DNA of 64,000 nucleotides from Ornithinimicrobium tianjinense (GTDB taxonomy: Bacteria; Actinomycetota; Actinomycetes; Actinomycetales; Dermatophilaceae). The translations under genes and the position numbers were made by a program. Where the stretch lies: the NCBI RefSeq assembly GCF_014636495.1, contig NZ_BMEM01000002.1:62001-126000 (forward strand), written 5' to 3'. This document shows, piece by piece, positions 45,558 through 55,604 of this stretch. The number at the start of each line of letters is the position of its first letter. Positions within the stretch are counted from its first letter, which is position 1. Below the pieces are notes generated by a model, which saw only the letters and a program-made list of their open reading frames with translations, was not told the DNA's origin and made no database searches.

Positions 45558-46805
45558 TCAGGCGGCCAGCAGCCGGTGGACCACGGTGTCGGCCAGCAGC
45601 CGTCCGCGCCGGGTCAGGACCACCCGTCCGCGCACGGCGGCGACCCCGTCCACCAGGCCGTCGGCCACGAGGCCGGCGACCGCCCGTCGGCCCTGGCCCG
45701 CCAGGGCCGTGACCGGCAGGCCCTCCGCCAGCCGCGACCCGAGCAGCACGGTCTCGTCGTGCCGCTGCTCCTCGTCCAGCACCTCGCGGGCATGGGCCGG
45801 GCTCTCGCCGCGCGCGAGCCGCTCCGTGTAGGCGCGCGGGTGCTTGACGTTCCACCACCGCACTCCACCGACGTGGCTGTGCGCCCCCGGGCCGATGCCC
45901 CACCAGTCGCCGCCGCGCCAGTAGGCGATGTTGTGACGACACTCGGTGCCCGGGGCGCTGGCCCAGTTGGAGATCTCGTACCACCGGAAGCCCGCGGCGC
46001 CGAGCAACTCGTCCGCGAGCTCGTACTTGTCGGCCTCGTCGTCGTCCTCTGGCGCGGGGACCTCGCCGCGGCGCACCCTGGCCGCCAGCTTGGTGCCCTC
46101 CTCCACGACGAGCGCGTAGGCCGACACGTGGTCCGGTGCCAGTCCGACGGCGACCTCGAGGCTGCGCCGCCAGTCCTGCAGCGACTCCCCGGGCGTGCCA
46201 TAGATCAGGTCCAGGCTCACCTGCATCCCGGCGCCGCGCACCGCGGCCACGGCGGTGGCGACGTTGGCCGGGTCGTGGGTGCGATCCAGCGTGGCGAGGA
46301 CGTGCGGGACGGCCGACTGCATGCCGATGCTGACCCGCGTGAAGCCTTGTGCGGCAAGCCTTTCGGCAACCTCCGGGGTGAGGGTGTCGGGGTTGGCCTC
46401 GGTCGTCACCTCCGCGCCTGCCGCCAGTCCCCACTGCGCGCGTATGCCGTCCAGCAGCCCCCCGAGCAGCTCGGGCGGGAGCATGGTCGGCGTGCCGCCG
46501 CCGAGGAAGACGGTCGACACCTCCGGCGGGGTCCCGGGCGCCAGCACCCGCCCGGCCAGACGCAGCTCCTCGTGCGCCGCCCGGACGAAGTCACCCATGG
46601 GGCCCGGGACCTGCCCCACCACCGGCAGGGTCTCCCCCAGCTCGGGCAGCGTGTAGGTGTTGAAGTCGCAGTACCCGCACCGGACCCGGCAGAAGGGCAC
46701 GTGGACGTAGACCGAGAAGGTGCGCGACGGCATACCGACGAGCGCGGACGCGGGGAGCGAGCCGTCGACCGGGGCGGGATCACCGGGAGGGAAGGCGGAC
46801 GGCAT
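45558..46805 (-). CDS. hemW: Radical SAM haem chaperone / coproporphyrinogen dehydrogenase-like HemW
   Basis: 415 residues. The radical SAM cluster motif is CRVRCGYC in VYVHVPFCRVRCGYCDFNTY, followed by LGGGTPTMLPPELL. HemW proteins bind haem and an Fe-S cluster; they are often annotated as oxygen-independent coproporphyrinogen oxidase but lack the extra Cys of HemN, and no CxxxCxxCxC is seen here. ATG at 46805 is inside a GGCATACC octamer. A longer frame exists upstream. It diverges from ppk2. Confidence 0.92.
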   Translation of the reverse strand: MPSAFPPGDPAPVDGSLPASALVGMPSRTFSVYVHVPFCRVRCGYCDFNTYTLPELGETLPVVGQVPGPMGDFVRAAHEELRLAGRVLAPGTPPEVSTVFLGGGTPTMLPPELLGGLLDGIRAQWGLAAGAEVTTEANPDTLTPEVAERLAAQGFTRVSIGMQSAVPHVLATLDRTHDPANVATAVAAVRGAGMQVSLDLIYGTPGESLQDWRRSLEVAVGLAPDHVSAYALVVEEGTKLAARVRRGEVPAPEDDDEADKYELADELLGAAGFRWYEISNWASAPGTECRHNIAYWRGGDWWGIGPGAHSHVGGVRWWNVKHPRAYTERLARGESPAHAREVLDEEQRHDETVLLGSRLAEGLPVTALAGQGRRAVAGLVADGLVDGVAAVRGRVVLTRRGRLLADTVVHRLLAA

Positions 46806-46882
46806 ACCTCCCAGTGTCCCACCCGCGCCCGACGCCACGGTCGTTCACCGGATCGTCACCCTGGGGCGATACTGTCGGCGAC

Positions 46883-47773
46883 GTGCAGCAACGTCTTCGC
46901 GAATACATCGACCGCCTTCGGGACGAGGGCTACACGGTCCGCGACGACCAGGGCTCCGACCCCGACCTGATCTCCCCGTCGGGCAGCGCGGTGGACACGT
47001 GGCGCGAGGACTACCCCTACAGCGAGCGGATGACCCGCGACTACTACGAGGTCGAGAAGTGGCTGCTGCAGGTCGAGCTGCTGAAGTTCCAGTACTGGGC
47101 CAAGGACAACGGCAGCCGTCACGTGCTCGTCTTCGAGGGCCGCGACGCGGCGGGCAAGGGCGGGTCGATCAAGCGGTTCACCGAGCACCTCAACCCCCGC
47201 GGCGCGCGCGTGGTGGCGCTGAACAGGCCGACCGAGGTGGAGGCCGGGCAGTGGTACCTCCAGCGTTACGTCCAGCACCTGCCGACGTCCGGGGAGATGG
47301 TGCTCTTCGACCGCAGCTGGTACAACCGTGCCGGAGTGGAGCGCGTCATGGGCTTCTGCTCCGAGCAGGAGTACGAGACCTTCATGGAGCAGGCCCCGCT
47401 GTTCGAGCGCATGCTCGTCGACTCGGGCATCTCGATCACCAAGTTCTGGTTCTCGGTGACCCAGACCGAGCAGCGCACGCGCTTCGCGATCCGTCAGCTG
47501 GACCCGGTCCGGCAGTGGAAGCTCTCGCCCATGGACCTCGAGTCGCTCGACCGCTGGGACGACTACACCGCGGCCAAGGAAGAGATGTTCCGTCGGACCG
47601 ACACGGACTGGGCGCCGTGGACCACGATCAAGTCCAACGACAAGAAGCGCGCCCGCATCAACGCGATGCGCCACTTCCTCAGCCTGTTCGAGTATGAGGG
47701 CAAGGACCACGACGTCGTGCTGCGCCCGGACCCGCGGCTCGTCAAGCGGGCGCGCGACACCGTCGGCGACTGA
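46883..47773 (+). CDS. ppk2: Polyphosphate kinase 2 family protein
   Basis: 296 residues from GTG at 46883. Walker A is GRDAAGKGGSIKRF and Walker B region VLFDRSWYNRAGVERVMGFC; the lid region is TKFWFSVTQTEQRTRF. These enzymes phosphorylate GDP or ADP with polyphosphate, or the reverse. A -10-like GATACT about ten bases before the GTG suggests a leaderless mRNA. An upstream in-frame ATG at 46814 would add a non-family segment. Its last bases GCGACTGA start an 8-bp repeat array. Confidence 0.92.
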   Translation: MQQRLREYIDRLRDEGYTVRDDQGSDPDLISPSGSAVDTWREDYPYSERMTRDYYEVEKWLLQVELLKFQYWAKDNGSRHVLVFEGRDAAGKGGSIKRFTEHLNPRGARVVALNRPTEVEAGQWYLQRYVQHLPTSGEMVLFDRSWYNRAGVERVMGFCSEQEYETFMEQAPLFERMLVDSGISITKFWFSVTQTEQRTRFAIRQLDPVRQWKLSPMDLESLDRWDDYTAAKEEMFRRTDTDWAPWTTIKSNDKKRARINAMRHFLSLFEYEGKDHDVVLRPDPRLVKRARDTVGD

Positions 47774-47849
47774 GCTGCTGAGCGACTCAGAGACTCAGCG
47801 ACTCAGCGACTGGGCGGCTGCGCGGCTGGAAGACTGCGCGGCCGCGCGG
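47766..47849. repeat. Degenerate octamer tandem array starting at the ppk2 stop
   Basis: From GCGACTGA at 47766-47773 (last codon and stop of ppk2) about ten consecutive 8-bp units follow: GCTGCTGA, GCGACTCA, GAGACTCA, GCGACTCA, GCGACTGG, GCGGCTGC, GCGGCTGG, AAGACTGC, GCGGCCGC, then a partial unit. The units drift from AT-containing to pure GC. Confidence 0.8.
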
Positions 47850-47870
47850 TGGGGCAATGACCCACCCAGA

Positions 47871-47919
47871 GCCCCACTCTCGTGTGAGCGCCAGGGCCTG
47901 AGGGTCACCAGAGTGGGCC
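47871..47919. repeat. Palindromic element downstream of the DUF559 gene
   Basis: GCCCCACTCTCG at 47871-47882 faces AGAGTGGGCC at 47910-47919, giving an 8-bp stem (CCCACTCT/AGAGTGGG). The same 12-mer GCCCCACTCTCG recurs beyond the other end of the gene. Confidence 0.7.
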
Positions 47920-47947
47920 ACTCGGCAGGCCTCGTCGCCAGGGCGCC

Positions 47948-48868
47948 TCAGGAGCGGCCGGGAAAGTAGCGACGCCACTCGTCCGAGGCCCTCCCCATCG
48001 GGATGCCGCGCTGGGCGAAGATCCGCCGCAGCCGGGCGACCGTCTCGCCGGGAGTGGTGTAGATGTCCTTGCTGACGAGGGTCACGATCCGCCACTGCTC
48101 GTCCTCGAACTCCTCACGCCGTCCGATGTCACCCTCCCAGTGCTGCTCGCGCTCGATGTGCTGACGCCCGTCGTACTCGACAGCCGTCCTCGTTGCGCGG
48201 TCTCCCGCGTCGAGCCGCCGCCGCAGCTGCCCCCGGTCGTCGAAGAACCGGATGTCGGTCTCCAGCTCGGGCAGTCCGCTCAGCACACGCAGCAGCCGGG
48301 CCCGTGACTCCATCGGCGAGTCCACCCCCGGTCGGACCAGACCGGCCGCACGTCTGGCCAGCCGCACTCCCCGTCCGCTCGCCGAGGCGGCCGCCGCCAC
48401 GAGCGCGGCCTGCGTCGTCCGGCGCTTGCGGACCAGTCCGTCACCGAGCACGACCAGGTCGACGAGGTCGAGGTGCGCCGCCAGGTCGAGGAAGGTGTCG
48501 ACCGCGCTCGTGATCCGCACCGACCGGAAGGTGGTGCCACCCCGGCCGGAGTGGTGCACGACCACGCCTTCCCTGCGTCGGCGCTTCACGTCGTGAGGCA
48601 CCGACACGTGCAGGTATGGCGTGTCCGGCACCGGGGCGCCGTAGACCCGGGCCGCCAGGTGGTGCGAGACGACGGCCCGCTCGCTCGCCGCCACGATCAG
48701 CGCCGCCCTGGCGTCCGCCAGCACGGGGTCAGCCGCGGCGGCCGCGGCGGCCACGTGCACGCCGTGGACGATGCGCCGGAAGCGCTCGGACTCCAGGTCC
48801 GCGCGCGTCAGCCCGGCGGCCAGCCCCCGCGCGGTGGTGAACGGTCTGGTGAGGTCGAGCCGCGACAT
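47948..48868 (-). CDS. AbiEi-like/DUF559 domain protein
   Basis: 306 residues. The N-terminal part (RLDLTRPFTTARGLAAGLTRADLESERFRRIVHGVHV, then VSHHLAARVYGAP) resembles the winged-helix AbiEi-type antitoxin region. The C-terminal part (TRTAVEYDGRQHIEREQHWEGDIGRREEF, then WRIVTLVSKDIY) is a DUF559 domain, related to very-short-patch-repair endonucleases; candidate active-site residues are Glu and Asp in VEYDG. Such genes are multicopy in many actinobacteria and not proven toxins or antitoxins. Palindromes lie on both sides. ATG at 48868 chosen. Confidence 0.82.
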   Translation of the reverse strand: MSRLDLTRPFTTARGLAAGLTRADLESERFRRIVHGVHVAAAAAAADPVLADARAALIVAASERAVVSHHLAARVYGAPVPDTPYLHVSVPHDVKRRRREGVVVHHSGRGGTTFRSVRITSAVDTFLDLAAHLDLVDLVVLGDGLVRKRRTTQAALVAAAASASGRGVRLARRAAGLVRPGVDSPMESRARLLRVLSGLPELETDIRFFDDRGQLRRRLDAGDRATRTAVEYDGRQHIEREQHWEGDIGRREEFEDEQWRIVTLVSKDIYTTPGETVARLRRIFAQRGIPMGRASDEWRRYFPGRS

Positions 48869-48961
48869 GGCACCAGGGTGCCCGTCCCAGGGCATCCATC
48901 CCGCCCGTCGTCCACAAGGTGAGCTCACGATCGTGGCATCGCTCCCGGACACTTACCCAGT

Positions 48962-49010
48962 GCCCCACTCTCGCAGGCAAGAGGGCCTCGGGCGGGGGCG
49001 AGACTGGGGC
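48962..49010. repeat. Palindromic element upstream of the DUF559 gene
   Basis: GCCCCACTCTCGC at 48962-48974 pairs with GCGAGACTGGGGC at 48998-49010, 13 positions with one mismatch. It shares GCCCCACTCTCG with the palindrome at the opposite end of the gene, so the gene lies between 12-bp direct repeats. Confidence 0.7.
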
Positions 49011-49051
49011 TCTCGGCGACCTGCGTCGAGGCGGACCTGGCCGACCGTGCG

Positions 49052-49183
49052 CTCAGATGCGGCGCTGCCCCAGGTCGGTGATGGCCCGCCCTGTGCTCAG
49101 ATGCGGACGTACGCCAGGTCCGTGATGGCGCGCCCTGTGCTCAGATCCGGACGTACGCCAGGTCCGTGATGGCGCGTCCCGCC
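49052..49183. repeat. Three tandem 44-bp units containing the trmB 3' end
   Basis: Units begin CTCAGAT at 49052, 49096 and 49140. The last unit is the true end of trmB (residues [11 protein letters not shown] and stop). The middle unit differs at few positions and would still encode [12 protein letters not shown]-stop; the outermost is more diverged (GRAITDLGQRRI-stop). The period of 44 is not a multiple of three. Confidence 0.92.
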
Positions 49184-49907
49184 TCGACGCCGCGGCGCTC
49201 GAACCGGGTCACGGGCCGGAGCGGCGCGCGCTCGGTCGACACCAGTCGCAGCCCGGCGTGCGCGTCCAGCACCTCCTGCATCGACTCGGCGTAGTCGTCC
49301 CAGTCGGTGGCCAGTCGCCAGGTGCCACCAGGCGCGAGCAGCCGCACCACGGTGTCGGCGAACTCCGGGGTGACGATCCGTCGCTTGTGGTGCCGCGCCT
49401 TGGGCCACGGGTCGGGGAAGAAGGTCCACACCTCGTGCGCCCCGCCCGGCTCCAGCACGGTGCGCAGGGCGAGCGCCGCGTCGGCCTCGAGGATCCGCAC
49501 GTTGGGCGGGACCGCTCCGCCGCCGGCCTGCTCCAGCTTGAGGAGCGCGTGTCCTATGCCGGGACGCCATACCTCGAACGCCAGGAAGTCCCAGTCAGGA
49601 CGCGCGGTCGCGCCGGACGCGAGCGCGTCGCCCGCGCCCGAGCCGATCTCGACCACCAGCGGCGCGCGGCGGCCGAAGGCCTCCCCCACGTCCAGGCGGT
49701 AGGAGGGGTCCACCGCCGTGGACCGCTCGCCCAGCGAGCGCGGCACCTCGAGCAGCACCTCCCCGGCGTGCCGGTCCCACGCCTGCTGGTGGGTGTGCGG
49801 CATACGCCCGCCGCGACGCGTGAAGGAGCGCGTGCGCGCCAGCGGGCGCGGCCCGATGACCGGATGTCCGAGGGCGTAGTGCCCGCGGGCCCCCGGGCGG
49901 GAGTCGC

Positions 49908-49911
<4 letters not shown>
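49141..49911 (-). CDS. trmB: tRNA (guanine-N7)-methyltransferase
   Basis: 256 residues. [20 protein letters not shown] is the usual pre-domain segment, so the ATG at 49911 is kept rather than the internal ATG; it also overlaps the lepA stop by four bases. The SAM motif is [13 protein letters not shown], and [20 protein letters not shown] is the family signature for m7G46 formation. The 3' terminal 44 bp are repeated twice more downstream. Confidence 0.95.
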
Positions 49912-51770
<1,859 letters not shown>

Positions 51771-51842
51771 GCTGGGTCTCGACCTCGTCAGGTATGTCGT
51801 GGGCTGGGCAGTCCTCCTAGTGTCCCACGGCGGCGGACCGGG

Positions 51843-52298
51843 TCAGGTCTGCTCGGACATGTCCGGCGCGGCCCCGTCGATCCGGACGAACGCCCGCAGG
51901 GTGCCGTCGCCGTGGTCGCGGATCTCGGTGTACCCGAGCGACTCGTAGAAGGCGCGCTGCCGCGGCTCGTCGTCGGTGAGCAGCACCTTCTGCCGGACGT
52001 GCGCGAAAGGCTCGAGCGCGGCGAGCACGAGGCTGCGCCCGACGCCCTCGCGCTGCAGCTCGGGGCGGACCAGGACGTCCTGCAGGTAGGCGATGCTCGC
52101 ACCGTCGGAGATGACGCGCGCCAGCCCCAGCAGCTGGTCGCCATACCGCGCCGTCACGACCCGGGTGGAGTTGCGGACCGCCTCCTCCAGCGTGTCCGGG
52201 TCGTCCGTGTAGGCGGACCAGCCGACCGCGGTATAGAGCTCGACCAGCTCCTCGCGCCCCGGGCGCTCCTCCTCGACCACGATCTCGTGACTGCTCAC
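51843..52298 (-). CDS. GNAT-family N-acetyltransferase
   Basis: 151 residues from GTG at 52298 (an upstream in-frame ATG at 52349 is possible). The GNAT fold is visible: [19 protein letters not shown], then [24 protein letters not shown] (acetyl-CoA loop with Gln/Arg-x-x-Gly-x-Gly/Arg) and [14 protein letters not shown]. Substrate is unknown. The N-terminal [19 protein letters not shown] places it with a common actinobacterial subfamily. It diverges from aceB. Confidence 0.88.
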   Translation of the reverse strand: MSSHEIVVEEERPGREELVELYTAVGWSAYTDDPDTLEEAVRNSTRVVTARYGDQLLGLARVISDGASIAYLQDVLVRPELQREGVGRSLVLAALEPFAHVRQKVLLTDDEPRQRAFYESLGYTEIRDHGDGTLRAFVRIDGAAPDMSEQT

Positions 52299-52449
52299 GA
52301 CCTCACTGTACGAGCCGTGCAGATCGGATGCCTCCGGGGCTGGCCGCACGACAACGGCACACGGTAGTCTTTCACTGCACGACGCACTTCTTCCGCATCA
52401 CGGAAACTCACCCCTGGTTGAGCATCCCCGACCCACCCCGAGGAGCGCC

Positions 52450-54075
52450 ATGAACGAGCAGAACCCCACCCCCGCCGTCACCCTTGACCTGCCCGAGGGC
52501 GTGCAGGTGACCGGCGAGCTGCGTCCCGGCTACGAGGAGGTGCTCTCCCGCCAGGCTCTGGAGCTGATCGCCGCGCTGCACCGTGAGCTGGAGCCGCGTC
52601 GCCAGGAGCGGCTCCGCGCCCGCGCCGAGGTCGTCGACGCGGTGGCCGCCGGCCAGGACCTCGGGTTCCTGCCCGAGACCGCCTCGGTGCGCGAGGACGA
52701 CTCGTGGCGCGTCGCTCCGCCTGCACCGGGCCTGGAGGACCGCCGTGTCGAGATGACCGGCCCCACCGACCGCAAGATGACCATCAACGCGATGAACTCC
52801 GGCGCACGCGTCTGGCTGGCCGACCAGGAGGACGCCAACACCCCGATGTGGGCCAACGTGGTCGAGGGCCAGATCAACCTGCGCGACGCCATCGCCGGCA
52901 CCATCACCTTCACCTCCCCCGAGGGCAAGGAGTACGCCCTCTCGACGACCGACCAGAGCCAGCTGCCGACGATCGTCATGCGGCCGCGGGGTTGGCACCT
53001 GGACGAGAAGCACATCACGGTGGACGGCGAGCGCACCTCCGGCAGCCTCGTGGACTTCGCGCTCTACATGTGCGCGAGCGCCCGCCTGCAGATCGACTCC
53101 GGCAAGGGCCCCTACTTCTACCTGCCGAAGATGGAGCACCACCTCGAGGCGCGGCTGTGGAACGACGCCTTCAACCTGGCCCAGGACGCCCTGGCGATCC
53201 CGCGCGGCACGATCCGCGCGACCTGCCTCGTCGAGACCTACCCCGCCGCGTTCCAGATGGAGGAGATCCTGCACGAGCTGCGCGACCACTCCGCGGGCCT
53301 CAACGCCGGGCGCTGGGACTACCTGTTCAGCATCATCAAGACCTACCGCACCCGGGGTGAGGACTTCGTGCTCCCCGACCGCAACGCGGTGACGATGACG
53401 GCCCCGATGATGCGCGCCTACACCGAGCTGCTCGTCAGGACCTGCCACAAGCGCGGCGCGCACGCGATCGGCGGCATGGCGGCCTTCATCCCGTCCAAGG
53501 ACGAGGACGTCAACAAGGCCGCCTACGACAAGGTGCGCGCCGACAAGTCCCGCGAGGCCAACGACGGCTTCGACGGCTCCTGGGTGGCGCACCCGGGGAT
53601 GGTGCCGACCTGCCTGGAGGTCTTCGACGCCGTGCTCGGCGACCGCCCCAACCAGCTCGACCGGTTGCGTGAGGACGTCTCGGTCACGGCGGCCGAGCTG
53701 CTCGACGTCCGGTCGACACCTGGGGAGGTGACCGAGCAGGGCCTGCGGGCCAACATCGACGTGGGTCTGCAGTACCTCGCCACGTGGCTCACCGGCCGGG
53801 GCGCCGTCGGGATCCACAACCTCATGGAGGACGCCGCGACCGCCGAGATCTCCCGCAGTCAGGTGTGGCAGTGGATCCACAACCAGGTCACGCTGGCCGA
53901 CACCGGCGAGACCGTCACGAGCGAGCTCGTCGAGCGCCTGGTCGACGAGGTGGTCCCCACGCTCCCGGGCTCCCCGGAGGACTACGCGGACGCCACGCGA
54001 CTCTTCCTCGAGGTCGCCGTCGCGGACGACTACGCCGACTTCCTCACCGTGCCGGCCTACGAGGCGATGCCCTGA
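52450..54075 (+). CDS. aceB: Malate synthase A
   Basis: 541 residues. It condenses glyoxylate with acetyl-CoA to malate. MTGPTDRKMTINAMNSGARVWLADQEDANTPMW and VEGQINLRDAIAGTITF are family segments of the TIM barrel, and AHAIGGMAAFIPSKDE and NVGLQYL-like NIDVGLQYLATWLTGRGAV occur near the C-terminus. GAGGAG lies eight bases before the ATG. It is followed directly by glcDEF, so glyoxylate is probably made from glycolate; no isocitrate lyase is in this window. Confidence 0.96.
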   Translation: MNEQNPTPAVTLDLPEGVQVTGELRPGYEEVLSRQALELIAALHRELEPRRQERLRARAEVVDAVAAGQDLGFLPETASVREDDSWRVAPPAPGLEDRRVEMTGPTDRKMTINAMNSGARVWLADQEDANTPMWANVVEGQINLRDAIAGTITFTSPEGKEYALSTTDQSQLPTIVMRPRGWHLDEKHITVDGERTSGSLVDFALYMCASARLQIDSGKGPYFYLPKMEHHLEARLWNDAFNLAQDALAIPRGTIRATCLVETYPAAFQMEEILHELRDHSAGLNAGRWDYLFSIIKTYRTRGEDFVLPDRNAVTMTAPMMRAYTELLVRTCHKRGAHAIGGMAAFIPSKDEDVNKAAYDKVRADKSREANDGFDGSWVAHPGMVPTCLEVFDAVLGDRPNQLDRLREDVSVTAAELLDVRSTPGEVTEQGLRANIDVGLQYLATWLTGRGAVGIHNLMEDAATAEISRSQVWQWIHNQVTLADTGETVTSELVERLVDEVVPTLPGSPEDYADATRLFLEVAVADDYADFLTVPAYEAMP

Positions 54076-54128
54076 CCGCCAGGCCTAGGGTGGAGGACGA
54101 AGCGGTCCGTGAGAGAGAGGTCCGGGGT

Positions 54129-55604
54129 ATGACGTCAGCCGGCTCCCGAGGGAGCGTCACCGAGGTGCTCGCCGACCTGCGCGGCGTCGTGCCCGAGCGC
54201 CAGCTCCTGACCGATCCGTCGGAGCTGGACACCTACGCGTGCGACGGGCTCGCCGCCTACCGCGTCCGTCCCGCGCTGGTGGTCCTCGCGGACAGCGCCG
54301 ACCAGGTCGCAGCCACGGTGACCGCGTGCGCTCGCCGTGGCGTGCCGTTCGTGGCGCGCGGCTCGGGCACCGGTCTGTCGGGAGGCGCCCTCCCCCACGC
54401 GGAGGGCGTCCTCCTGGTCACCAGCCGGCTGCGCACGCTGCACGAGGTGCGCCCGCAGGACCAGCGGGCCGTCGTCGACCCGGGAGTGATCAACCTGCAG
54501 GTCAGCAAGGCCGCCAACCCGCACGGCTACTACTTCGCCCCCGACCCCAGCAGTCAGCAGATCTGCTCGATCGGCGGCAACGTCGCGGAGAACTCCGGCG
54601 GCGCGCACTGCCTCAAGTACGGCTTCACCAGCAACCACGTGCTCTCCCTCGACGTCGTGACGCCGCAGGGCGAGCAGGTGACGCTCGGCACCGAGGCACC
54701 CGACGCACCGGGCTACGACCTCGTGGGCGCGTTCGTCGGGTCGGAAGGGACGCTCGGCGTCGCGACGCGCGCCACCGTGCGGCTGACCCGGCTGCCCCAG
54801 GAGGTCCGCACCGTCCTGGCCGGGTTCGCGAGCACCGACCAGGCCGGCGCGGCGACCAGCGCCATCATCGCGGCCGGCATCGTGCCGGCCGCCATCGAGA
54901 TCATGGACGCCCTGGCGATCGAGGCCGCCGAGAAGGCGGTCAGCTGCGGCTATCCCGCCGGCGCCGGGGCGGTCCTGGTCGTGGAGCTGGACGGCTCCGC
55001 CCTGGAGGTCGAGCACGAGTACGCCCGGGTCGAGCAGATCTGCCGCGAGGCGGGCACGTTCGAGTTCCGGATGGCCACCGACGCGGCGGAGCGGGCCGAG
55101 ATCTGGAAGGGCCGCAAGTCGGCGTTCGCCGCCGTCGGGCGCATCTCCCCCGACTACATCGTGCAGGACGGCGTCGTGCCCCGCACCGCCCTGCCCGAGG
55201 TCCTGCGTCGGATGGGCGAGATCAGCGCCGAGCGCGGCGTCCGCGTCGCCAACGTCTTCCACGCCGGAGACGGCAACCTGCACCCGCTCGTGCTCTTCGA
55301 CGCGTCCGAGGAGGGCGCCACCGAGCGGGCCGAGGAGGTCTCCGGGATGATCCTGGACCTGTGCATCGAGCACGGTGGGTCGATCACCGGTGAGCACGGC
55401 GTGGGGGCCGACAAGGCCCGCTACATGCCGCGGATGTTCACGGACGACGACCTGGACACGATGCAGCTGGTGCGCTGCGCCTTCGACCCCGAGGGGCTCG
55501 CCAACCCGGGCAAGGTCTACCCGACCCCGCGGCTGTGCGGTGAGCGGCCCCGGGTCGTCCAGGGTGCGCATCCGCTGACGGCCGACGGCGTGGAGGTCTT
55601 CTGA
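54129..55604 (+). CDS. glcD: Glycolate oxidase FAD subunit GlcD
   Basis: 491 residues of the FAD-linked oxidase (PCMH-type) family. The FAD domain shows VARGSGTGLSGGALP, DPSSQQICSIGGNVAENSGG and SEGTLGVATRATVRL; the C-terminal domain contains VFHAGDGNLHPLVLFD and SITGEHGVGADKARYM with catalytic His residues. With GlcE and GlcF it oxidises glycolate (and perhaps D-lactate) to glyoxylate. ATG at 54129; the stop shares a base with glcE. Confidence 0.93.
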   Translation: MTSAGSRGSVTEVLADLRGVVPERQLLTDPSELDTYACDGLAAYRVRPALVVLADSADQVAATVTACARRGVPFVARGSGTGLSGGALPHAEGVLLVTSRLRTLHEVRPQDQRAVVDPGVINLQVSKAANPHGYYFAPDPSSQQICSIGGNVAENSGGAHCLKYGFTSNHVLSLDVVTPQGEQVTLGTEAPDAPGYDLVGAFVGSEGTLGVATRATVRLTRLPQEVRTVLAGFASTDQAGAATSAIIAAGIVPAAIEIMDALAIEAAEKAVSCGYPAGAGAVLVVELDGSALEVEHEYARVEQICREAGTFEFRMATDAAERAEIWKGRKSAFAAVGRISPDYIVQDGVVPRTALPEVLRRMGEISAERGVRVANVFHAGDGNLHPLVLFDASEEGATERAEEVSGMILDLCIEHGGSITGEHGVGADKARYMPRMFTDDDLDTMQLVRCAFDPEGLANPGKVYPTPRLCGERPRVVQGAHPLTADGVEVF

